Below are positions 19,364 to 26,841 of a stretch of DNA of 26,841 nt, in pieces. A model generated the notes under the pieces. The model searched no databases and had not been told where the DNA came from. It saw only the letters and a list, made by a program, of their open reading frames with translations. Numbering within the stretch: the first letter of the stretch is position 1; each line of letters starts with the position of its first letter. The DNA comes from Chara braunii. Taxonomy: Eukaryota; Streptophyta; Charophyceae; Charales; Characeae. Made by a program: the position numbers and the translations under genes. The stretch is from assembly GCA_003427395.1 (NCBI GenBank), contig BFEA01000109.1:1373631-1400471 (forward strand). Direction: 5' to 3'.

Positions 19364-19374
19364 TCAACGAACCA
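19364..19374. repeat. Target-site duplication, right copy (TCAACGAACCA)
   Basis: Identical to 13326-13336. It directly abuts the 3' end of the Penelope-like element. Confidence 0.85.
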
Positions 19375-19986
19375 AGGGAAGAAAAAAAAGGAAGAAANAA
19401 AANANAAAAAAAAAANCGAAAAAAAAAAAAAAAAAAAANGNANCANAANAANAANGNAAANAAANAAAGGGGAAAAAGGAACAATTAAATCCATGCTAAT
19501 CAATTTTTTTGTTTCAGTTTCAAGAAAGCAAAAAACCAAAAAGCCTCAATTATTAGCTTATTCCCCGAAGCTCTTATTTCCTATCCTACTCAAACTACCA
19601 TATTCACAGGCCTATAATGACCTGACATTGGCCCAAAGCGGTTGATTGGAACTTGGGTTCTAAGGTACCTAGTGGCTTAACACCCCCTACCCACAAAATT
19701 AGCCTCCTGCGAGTTGAACCTCGAACCGAGTACCCAAGTTCATAAGAAAGAAAGGTCACAGACCCTAAAAAGCCAAACAAGCCTAAAAAGAAAATTGGGA
19801 TAAGAAAGAAAAGGTCACGGACCCTAATCCTACTGCTCTTTCCCCTTACCGTCCAGCCTCTACTTCTTAAGCCACGCCGACACTTCAAGTTTGCCCTGGA
19901 CTGAGATACACGACAATTAGCCCCCAAGGCACCAAGTGTCCGAGAACCACTTCAGACCTGCTTATCAGTCTCCGCAGAGTACCCGC
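19375..19986. other. A-rich tract with assembly Ns, then probable LINE 3' UTR
   Basis: 19375-19480 is almost pure A/G with many ambiguous bases, so the sequence is unreliable there. From about 19500 to 19986 no gene is present. Because the LINE on the minus strand ends its ORF2 at 19987, this stretch is probably its 3' UTR; a T7-8 run at about 19503-19510 would read as a short A-tail on the minus strand. A 27-bp repeat (about 19741-19767 and 19800-19827) and a 10-bp inverted repeat (19649-19658 with 19732-19741) are visible. Confidence 0.45.
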
Positions 19987-21462
19987 TTATACCAATCTGC
20001 CTTTATCTGCATTCTGAGCATATTTCGGAAGGACTTCCGCTTGAGCTTCTGATATTGACACCTCTTGGAATCTTCGGTTATTCCTTTCACTCCAGATGAC
20101 CCACATCATAGTGAGGCATGCCACTTAGGCCACATATTCCCAACCTTTGCTACCTGTCCGTCCCGGTGGTAAGTTTCCTTGAAGGATCCACCTTCTTCCA
20201 GTCAGGTCCCTCCTATTGGAGAAGGCTTCCCAATGTCTCTCCCACCATAACCACCGTTTGTTCGAGATTGGGCATGACCACCAAAGGCGGTCCATCGATT
20301 CCTCTTCGGCATTGCATCTGTCATAAACCGGAGCAACTTTCATCCTGCATTCTTTCAGCCACGCAGTGGTGGGAACCGCTAAATATGATTGTAGCCAGGC
20401 TAGAGAAGCAAGCCTCCGTGACGGTACATTCTTCAGTTGTGTCCATAACAACCTCAGTTCGTTTGGGGAAGGCAGTTCCATCTTCGGACACACTGTGTCG
20501 GCGATTGGCAATAACATTTTTTGTTGGAGGTGTACGAGATAGGAGTTTTAAAGCCAGTCTTGGGTTTAATTTCTCCATTCCGACTAACAGTTCTTCCTCC
20601 ACTTGTCATCCCCACATTTATGAATTTATTCTCATCTCCGATATCTCCATTTCATTCGCTACTACCCTCTGGACGTCTGGCAACCTCGGCTCTGGAGGTG
20701 GTGTGCTTCTGACTCTAACTTCTTCCAGGTATTGTAGACCAAATCGGAGGGAGACTCCAGTGATTTCTACCTCAAGTAATCCTGGCAGTTTCCTTTTAAA
20801 GACTTTGAACCAACACTTCCCCGGATTGTCTTCCACCCACTCTTGCAGGCGATAAAACTTCTTTTGTTCTTCCTCCTTTCCCTGATACCAGGAACCTGGG
20901 GGTTTAATCCCTTCGGTCCAAGTATGTGGGACCATTCAGCTGGAATTGCATAGATCAAATCCTCCATCCTTTTTTTTTGAAAAGGGAGTTGGCCCAGTTG
21001 TTCTCTTATTTGCCCTGGTGATTTCCAAGAGTTCTTGAAATCGCCAACTGAGGAGATATCTCTCTGGATCCAGCGCATGCCAAACATTCCGGTCTGAGTT
21101 ATAGCAGGGAATGAGACCCTTGCCTTGTCCAAGATCACAAGATTTTCGAAGAGATGCTGCTTTTTAACTTCTTGCTTTGCGTGTGGCTGACAAACTTTGA
21201 GTGGTTTAACTTTCTTCCATGCTCGCAGGATGTCCTTCCAGAAAGATGAGGCGATGTGCTTATTCAAAAAGGATTTATAAAATATGGCCACCCACACATC
21301 TCTATGCCTATTCATATCCCATTTTTTTAGTAACAGCTCCTCTGCTAGACTGCCCCAGTCCGCCTGTGACCCAGATCCGTTACCATCCATTTGGTGAGGA
21401 GAGCTATGTTTTGTGCTCCCATATCGACCAGTCTCAGACCTCCCTCCTCTCTGGCTTTGCAA
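19987..21462 (-). pseudogene. LINE ORF2 C-terminal region with zf-RVT domain
   Basis: After a frameshift near 21350 the frame reads WGSLAEELLLKKWDMNRHRD, SFWKDILRAWKKVKP, then LIYAIPAEWSHILGPKG. Another shift near 20900 gives QKKFYRLQEWVEDNPGKCWF. The last part, in one frame from about 20517, has a zf-RVT-like block (VYDRCNAEEESMDRLWWSCP) in which the first expected Cys is Tyr and the His is Arg, a stop near 20123, then VIWSERNNRRFQE, the W-x-E-R-N motif that follows zf-RVT in plant LINEs. It ends at TAA 19987-19989. This tail marks the element as plant-type L1. Confidence 0.8.
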
Positions 21463-22900
21463 ATTACGTCTGAAGCTACTTTGGCTGCGAATCCTGTTTC
21501 TGGCTCACCTTCTGGGTTCCCAATGAACTGTCGAGTCGAGCCGTTAATGGTCTTCGGAGCATCCCTAGATAAATTCCTAATCGTTGCCATATACCAAAGA
21601 AGAGCAAAAGATGAGGCCATAACTACTACTGCCCTTCCGATTACCGAGAGATGTCTGGCCTTGCCCCAACATTTGATTCTTTTCACCACCTTTTGTTGGA
21701 TGATTACTCCCTGGGCTATTGAGCAGTCTCCGAGTGTTACCTGCACTCCAAGAAAACGTTCAGCTTTGCCAACAGTAATCTTTTTCATCCCCCATTCCAC
21801 TGCGGGTCTGAATTTGTCCAGAAGAAAATACACCGACTGTGCCCAGTTGATTGCTGCCTCCGAGAGATCTGCATATTGCCTTAAACAAGACTTCGGTGCC
21901 TCCCGCGAGTCGTTTTCATTAACCGATATGGCAAACAGATCATCGACAAGGACTTTTACCTTGCACTCGCTGCCATCGGACAACTTCAAGCCTTGAAATG
22001 TCGTTATTGATCGCAAATTGCAGAGCAAGACTTCTAGTTGAATCACAAATAGCAGAGGTGCCAACTGGCATCCTGATCTGAGGGACCGAGATATTGAAAC
22101 TCCTGGGACAACTTTCCGTTAACCCAGACGGTCGTCGAGGAGGAACGTACAACGCCAACACCCACTTACAAAAACTAGACCAAAAACCTGTCTTCTTTAG
22201 TGTCGTCATCATGAAAGACCAATTTACTATGTCGTACTCTTTTTCCAGGTGTAGCATCGAAACCGAGATAGCTCTTTCTTCCTTGTGGATCAACTCCAGA
22301 GCCTCTATTGCAATCACTACATTTTCGTACATTAACCTGCCTTTTACAAAAGCCCCTTGATCTTTCCCTATTAGGCCTGGAAGTTGTCAACTCAGTCTTT
22401 CTGCCAGTGTCTTCGCTAATAACTTATAGCTCACGTTCAATAACGAAATGGGTTTGTAATTCCTAACCTCGCTTCGATCCCTTTTCTTAAACAAGAGCAT
22501 GATAATTTTTTTAATCATTGACCTCCCCAGTCTCCCACCCTCCCCGATTTCATTGAACAACTCAACTAAATCTTCTCTAAGTAAGATCCAGTAAGTTTAA
22601 AAAAAAAACGATCCGGAGCCCGTCGCCACCTTGGGCTTTGTCTGTGATTATGACTTTCATCGTGTGAGTGAGCTCTTCCACGGAAACAGGCTTATCGAGA
22701 TCAAGGATATCCTAGGTGGATAGCCTGCAAGGGATTTGGCCCAAGAATGGGGACTCTAGAGACATGTCTGCATCGAAACCTTGTTAGGGATTCCTTGAGG
22801 TTAGGATGCCCCGATGATAGTCAGCAACGTAGCTACAGATTTCACCATTGTTCACTGCCAAAGGAGCTCCCACCCTGTGGGGATGTTATAATTCTTGTAC
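21345..22900 (-). pseudogene. LINE ORF2: reverse transcriptase
   Basis: From about 22870: PVSVEELTHTMKVI and KAQGGDGLR, then IIMLLFKKRDRSEVRNYKPI, SLLNVSYKLLAKTLAERL, a TGA (22387-22389), QLPGLIGKDQGAFVKGRLMY, and motif A as HLEKEYDIVNWSFM, where the first position (normally Asp) is His. A frameshift near 22075 leads to RSLRSGCQLAPLLFVIQLEV (motif B), VLVDDLFAI (motif C, both Asp kept), the thumb segment LSVIGRAVVVMASS and EEGGLRLVDMGAQNIALLTKW. This is an L1-clade RT. With the motif A change and broken frame it cannot be active. A region of about 300 bp between endonuclease and RT (22900-23225) shows only fragments. Confidence 0.88.
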
Positions 22901-23224
22901 TTGAACAGCCTTATTAACAGGCATAAGTCTTTTAAAAGTTTATTTCGTCATCCTGTCTTGATTCCCCACCCCTTTCTCCGTCAGGATTAGATCCCACCTC
23001 TTCTTCTTTTCTACCTACAATTGATTTCACTCCCTCAGTCTCTCTTGCCTTTCCCGATACCATACCAGTTCAGAGATTGGATGAAAGTTGCTTCTCTCTT
23101 TGTTTTTTTCAACCCTTCGGCGACATTCTGCTTTTTTGGCATTTCTAAGATAAGCGGCAATTACGAAAAATTAGTCAAGCTTGCGAGAGAGGATTCGGAG
23201 TCCCGCATCTAACCAATCCGCTCT

Positions 23225-24040
23225 TTACTCAAAATATACGTGAGCCGACTTCCATTTTGTCCAAAATTCTTTTGTCCACTGACAAATCCCTTCTTCCTCC
23301 AAGTTTTTGGTGTTCAGGCAAAAGCGACCTTGGCCTCTGGTTGGATGATCATCTACTCTTATCCACATACAGACCGGCTTATGATCTGACATGGTGGCCT
23401 GCTTCTCTTTAACATCAATTACTTCACCGACCATGCTCCGACACAAGAAAGAAATCCAATCTCCGCTTGACGCCTATGGCAGGGCCTGTGCTGCCAAACC
23501 ATGTGTACCCCGACTCTTTGGAATTGAAAGTCCGATACACATTAATTAATGCCAAACATGTTCCTACTTTACTAACGGAACTTGATCCGAGCAAAGAGCG
23601 CAGCTTGCCTCTGACTTTAGCCCTAATCTGTCAGTTTTTTGTAGACAGTATGGTAGAGATTGGAAAAACTATCTTCGTTCTTTCACTTCGTTTGGAGCAT
23701 ATATTGTTGCAAAAAACCAATCCTTTCCTTCAATAGTAACTTTTACCCAACACCATCTTCCCCACAAGTCTGAGTCACAATCTAGCAGGTCTGCTTCCAC
23801 CCTCTTGTGGAATAAGATTGTCATCCCTCTTTTCGATCCCCGTGTAGGGGACCAAAGTTGAGGTTCATCCCACCACTCCCTCATTTGTCCCAACTTCTTC
23901 TCCGATAATTTTGTCTCATGAATGAACATAATATCCACCTCTTACTCGTAAATCCAACTGTTTAATCTCTTTCCCTTCTCTCTCCCCCCTTAATCCTCCA
24001 ACCCCTATACGTTCCATGTCATTATTCGGTACTTATTCAT
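23225..24040 (-). pseudogene. LINE ORF2: APE-type endonuclease
   Basis: The endonuclease nicks target DNA so the RT can prime on it. I start ORF2 at the ATG at 24040 because it gives the canonical beginning MNKYRIMTWNV. Three stops follow before VDIMFIHETKLSEKKL, which holds the catalytic Glu. WCWVKVTIEGKDWFFATIYAPN continues to a stop near 23669. The segment that should hold the GDFN motif (about 23660-23540) is unreadable. After frame changes, SGYTWFGSTGPAIGVKRRLD (RLD motif) and MSDHKPVCMWI (catalytic Asp-His, in 23446-23225) complete the fold. The order of the motifs is intact, but the protein is broken. Confidence 0.82.
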
Positions 24041-24171
24041 CAACATTTGTTTGCCCGCTGGCTGATTGGATGCGGGTTGGGTCAGCTTCATCCTCGGTCT
24101 CGTCAACCAAATACGGGTTGTCAGACCATCGTTCGCTCAGAGTTTGTACAAACAAAGCAGAGGACAGATTT

Positions 24172-24481
24172 TGCCAACGTGGCCGTTTGTTGTTGATATC
24201 AGCAATCGCAGCCGTTGTCACTTCTGGTTTCAACCGAATACGAGACAAAATTTATAGCGATGGATTAATAAAGGCTGTGAGTGAAACACTAGTCATACCC
24301 ACCCGATTGATGCTTGACCATTGGTCTGCCAACGTGGCAATCTGTTGTTGATATCAGCAATCGTTGCCGCTGTCATTCCTGATTCCAACCGAATCTAAGG
24401 CAAAATTGTTAGCGACGGATTAATAAAGGTTGTGAGGGGGACACTAGTCATACCCAACCGATTGATGCTTGACAATTGGTC
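24172..24481. repeat. 155-bp tandem duplication
   Basis: Units 24172-24326 and 24327-24481 both start TGCCAACGTGGC and end GATGCTTGACNATTGGTC. They are clearly diverged, so the duplication is older than the latest mutations. 155 is not a multiple of three, so it would shift any frame crossing it. Confidence 0.9.
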
Positions 24482-24747
24482 TTCGCATCGATAAACAGGA
24501 TCAAATATCGGATCCTCTTACCACTTGGCATATTGACATATAACTTCGACATTAGGCCACCAGGGCAGATACGAAAAGAGAATCTATCTGCGTATAATTC
24601 TTTTATTTTCCTTATAATTAACTTTGGAGTGGCTAACCCTTCTAGCTGAGCAACAGGAAGCAACATTTTCCTTATAATTATCTCTGGAGTGGCTAACCCT
24701 TCTATCTGAGCAACTAGGCCGGTTTCGCTCTCGTCTCTTGCATGCAC
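24448..24747 (-). pseudogene. LINE ORF1 3' part with an in-frame duplicated 20-residue unit
   Basis: An open frame of 99 codons contains VAQIEGLATPEIIIRKM followed by VAQLEGLATPKLIIRKI, encoded by a 60-bp tandem duplication. I do not recognise a domain. It lies between the ORF1 low-complexity region and the ORF2 start and probably represents the ORF1 C-terminus or the spacer. Confidence 0.5.
24605..24715. repeat. 60-bp tandem duplication
   Basis: ATTTTCCTTATAATTA begins at both 24605 and 24665; the units match through CTGAGCAAC with few differences. The period of 60 bp keeps the minus-strand frame. Confidence 0.9.
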
Positions 24748-24749
24748 TC

Positions 24750-26049
24750 GTTAGATGTCGTCCGTGTTCCTTCAGATGTTACCCCCCATGCAGGGAGAGA
24801 GCTGAAGCAAGGGTCCTGACTCGCTAGTTGAAGCAGATGGTTCAATTGTTGGAGGTCACATGGCATTCCATATGGTTGTGGAACTCCGTATGCCTATTGT
24901 TGGCTATACCAAGGATCCATGCCCTGCCGTCGGTACTAATTGCCTTGTGAAGTCGTACCTCCTTGGTGAAGCATTTGAGGATTTTTATCGTCATGTTCCT
25001 GAAAACTGGACCTCCTTCGTTCCCCCTGAGCAGAAGAACCCACCTCCGAGCTGGCCGGAGCCCCAGACGGGGCATCTCTAGCGGCTTCTTTGATTCCTCT
25101 TGTCCCTCTCTCACCGTTGCCTCCGCCTCCATAGTTTTGTTGAGGCCTAAGATCGTTTTGTCATGTTGGTCTCTCTCGCTGTTGTTCTTCCCCTTCCCCT
25201 TACCTTGGGCATCCATCCGTTGTCGTATGGAAATACCATCGACAGTGTTCACAGTACTAAGTGTTTTTTCATGCCATGTTGATCCTGTAAATTTCTCCTT
25301 CCTCTAATTTAGTCAGTAACTCCTCTTCAAACTTCTCCTTTGCTTCTCTCACCAACTCAAACTTCAGGTTCATTAACTTCGGGCGAGTTGCACCAGGCTC
25401 TGGGGCCACCGATTTAATGATGCGGGCCATTGCCGATTCCTCCATATCTTCGATATGAAATATAGAGCGCAAAGGTACCCGAAGAGCAATGACCCAAAAC
25501 TTTGTCTCATCCTCCAACCGTCTGCGTTCCTCGAGTTCAGTTTTGGTCATCTAAGTCTTGAACAACATCTTGTATTCGATGCCCCGAATTGTAACCGAGT
25601 TTTCTGCCTTGGCAATCATCCACCGTGCGACTTTCGGATCCTTGGCAACACCAGATAGGACGTTTGGTCCTTCGCCATGGATTTTTCCTTGCTTCATGGA
25701 TCTATCAAAAACATGGCTATTGTACCAACCATTCTCGTATGCTCGTACAAGGTCTTCGCGAGTCCGTAGTGGGAGGTCTCTCACTTCTCCTTGAAATATT
25801 ACTGTCACGGTCCTCTCTTTGAGTCAGGCTGTCACCAGTGTATCCAACCCTGATTTGACTTTAAATAGACAAACTCCGTTCTCCATCACTCTCTCCCTGT
25901 CGGAACTTCTCCGGTATGGTACCCTCTTCATAGCATTTCACTATCAAAAGTTTCATCATGTCTTCATCAGACAAGGAGATATCCGCCCTTTCCGCTGAGA
26001 TGTTTGCTCTTCCTTCCGCCCTGGACGACATTCCACCTGGATTCGCCAT
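24750..26049 (-). pseudogene. LINE ORF1: DUF4283-like RNA-binding protein with degraded zinc knuckle
   Basis: Plant L1 ORF1 proteins bind element RNA. The N-terminal piece (26049-25861) is short and polar (DISLSDEDMMKLLIVKCYEEG). A continuous frame from 25808 to about 25228 then carries the DUF4283-like region: VIFQGEVRDLPLRTREDL, ENGWYNSHVF, KQGKIHGEGPNVLS, KDPKVARWMIAKAENSV, then WVIALRVPLRSIFHIEDM and RPKLMNLKFELVREAKE. One stop interrupts at 25551-25553. Two more stops precede YCEHCRWYFH (25257-25228), which has the C-x2-C-x4-H spacing of a knuckle but lacks a final Cys. Downstream is a Q/P/S-rich low-complexity region (about 25227-24750) crossed by frameshifts. Confidence 0.75.
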
Positions 26050-26769
26050 GATGTATCAGTGCATGCCTCCTTGACTGATTCGATGTGACTTCGAACTGCT
26101 ACAGTGCCCCTTACAACCGCTCAAAGCAGGCGCCTCTCCGGCACACACCCTAATCTTCCAACACACGTCAACTCGCATAAGCACGACAAACGCGTTCACA
26201 CAACCACCATCACTAGTTGGGCTCGTTGATGAGTAGCGACCCTTTTCGGCATTACCGAGGGTGCCGTTACCCTAATCGACATCTCGTCTTGGCGGCGAGT
26301 ACAGCGATCAACGAGACTGGTCGAGCCACCGAAGTAGCGCTAACCGATAACGCACGTTTGGAGCGCTCAGGTGTCGTCCCCCCGCGTGCTCATTTTGCCG
26401 CCCGACTTCTTCTTTCTTCTTCAAAATGCCCTTTTAGTTTAAGGTGAAATTGAGAGGAAAAAAAAAACCTTTTCCGCGGTTCTAAAGTCCGCTGACATTT
26501 GATACCCCGTTTGCTAACTTTGTTGTTTTCCATGCCTTGTGCAATTGACTTACCGTGAGGGCATCGGTGCGCAGCCCGTATTTCATTTTGATGTGGTTCG
26601 TGAAGGGTAAGGTAGTGATTATGCTGTATGTGTGTTTCTTATGTTCGCTATACACAACTCGAAGAAAGTGCGTGCGGGGTCCCGGTTGGTGCTTTATTCA
26701 CGATGTTCATGGGACACTAGACCCAGTTTCCAGCAGGTGGCGCTCCCCATCAATAAACAGGAGAATGCA

Positions 26770-26772
<3 letters not shown>
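26050..26772. other. Gene-free region right of the LINE
   Basis: No recognisable gene on either strand. The part nearest 26050 could be the LINE 5' UTR. A short purine run lies at about 26451-26468. Confidence 0.45.

Positions 26773-26841
<69 letters not shown>
26773..26841. repeat. (GT)n microsatellite
   Basis: An uninterrupted GT repeat runs to the window edge, so its full length is not known. Confidence 0.98.

Larger units (their letters stand above)
19987..26049 (-). mobile_element. L1-type LINE (non-LTR retrotransposon), near full length, decayed
   Basis: The minus strand encodes ORF1 (about 26049-24050) and ORF2 (24040-19987) in the order gag-like - APE endonuclease - RT - zf-RVT, typical of plant L1 elements. 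Many stops and at least three ORF2 frameshifts are present. The limits given are coding limits; the 5' UTR (above 26049) and 3' tail are not defined, and no target-site duplication was found. Confidence 0.88.

Noticed and set aside
19381-19470. Poly-A tail of a plus-strand insertion
   Set aside because: The tract is full of ambiguous bases and lies outside the Penelope target duplication; no plus-strand element ends there.
19649-19741. Small inverted-repeat element (MITE) bounded by GAACTTGGGT / ACCCAAGTTC
   Set aside because: Only 10-bp arms with no flanking duplication, in the probable LINE 3' UTR; insufficient evidence.
1-26841. Host protein-coding genes or a cooperating gene system
   Set aside because: Every frame with recognisable motifs belongs to a retroelement; I saw no motif of a host gene family.

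Overview
The window looks like a transposon-dense stretch of a streptophyte (plant or charophyte alga) nuclear genome. I recognise no intact host gene. Nearly everything that can be read is a decayed retroelement: a chromodomain Ty3/Gypsy element, a fragment of a second Ty3/Gypsy family, a Penelope-like element carrying an N-terminal GIY-YIG nuclease, and an L1-type LINE with a plant-style zf-RVT tail. The style of the proteins recalls the charophyte Chara braunii, but that is an inference from memory and no search was run. Runs of N at 6608, 12144 and about 19398-19465 show that this is a draft assembly.

Layout. 1-458: non-coding flank or leader with a few telomere-like motifs. 459-8245 (+): a Ty3/Gypsy chromovirus with gag, protease, RT, RNase H, integrase and chromodomain, a long 3' non-coding region, and a 30-nt polypurine tract that ends exactly at a TG (8246), the likely start of a 3' LTR. 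The 5' LTR is not visible. Stops (mostly TAG), frameshifts and changed RT catalytic residues show that this copy is dead. 8246-10159: no recognisable gene. 10160-11148 (-): remnant of a second Ty3/Gypsy family. 11149-13325: unassigned, with a strong hairpin and a tRNA-like Pol III A/B-box pair.

13337-19363 (+): the most interesting unit. About 660-670-bp direct repeats enclose one long reading frame (14242-18419) that reads in order: charged N-terminus, CCHC zinc knuckle, coiled coil, basic tract, SAP-like motif, GIY-YIG nuclease, and a reverse transcriptase with Penelope-type features. The whole unit, both repeats included, is flanked by an 11-bp direct repeat, TCAACGAACCA, which is a convincing target-site duplication. 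The frame stays in register for about 3.7 kb despite eight internal stops, so it is a recently dead copy that was probably one protein of nearly 1,400 residues. The repeats carry a TATA-like box, a perfect 14-bp palindrome resembling a heat-shock element, hairpins and a 13-bp minisatellite with 4 units in one copy and 6 in the other.

19987-26049 (-): an almost full-length L1-type LINE. ORF1 has a DUF4283-like region and a degraded zinc knuckle; ORF2 has an APE endonuclease, RT and zf-RVT tail. It is broken by stops and frameshifts and carries 60-bp and 155-bp tandem duplications. 26050-26841: no gene, ending in a (GT)n microsatellite cut by the window edge.

The elements do not cooperate as a pathway. 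They are independent insertions, each encoding its own copy-and-insert machinery.
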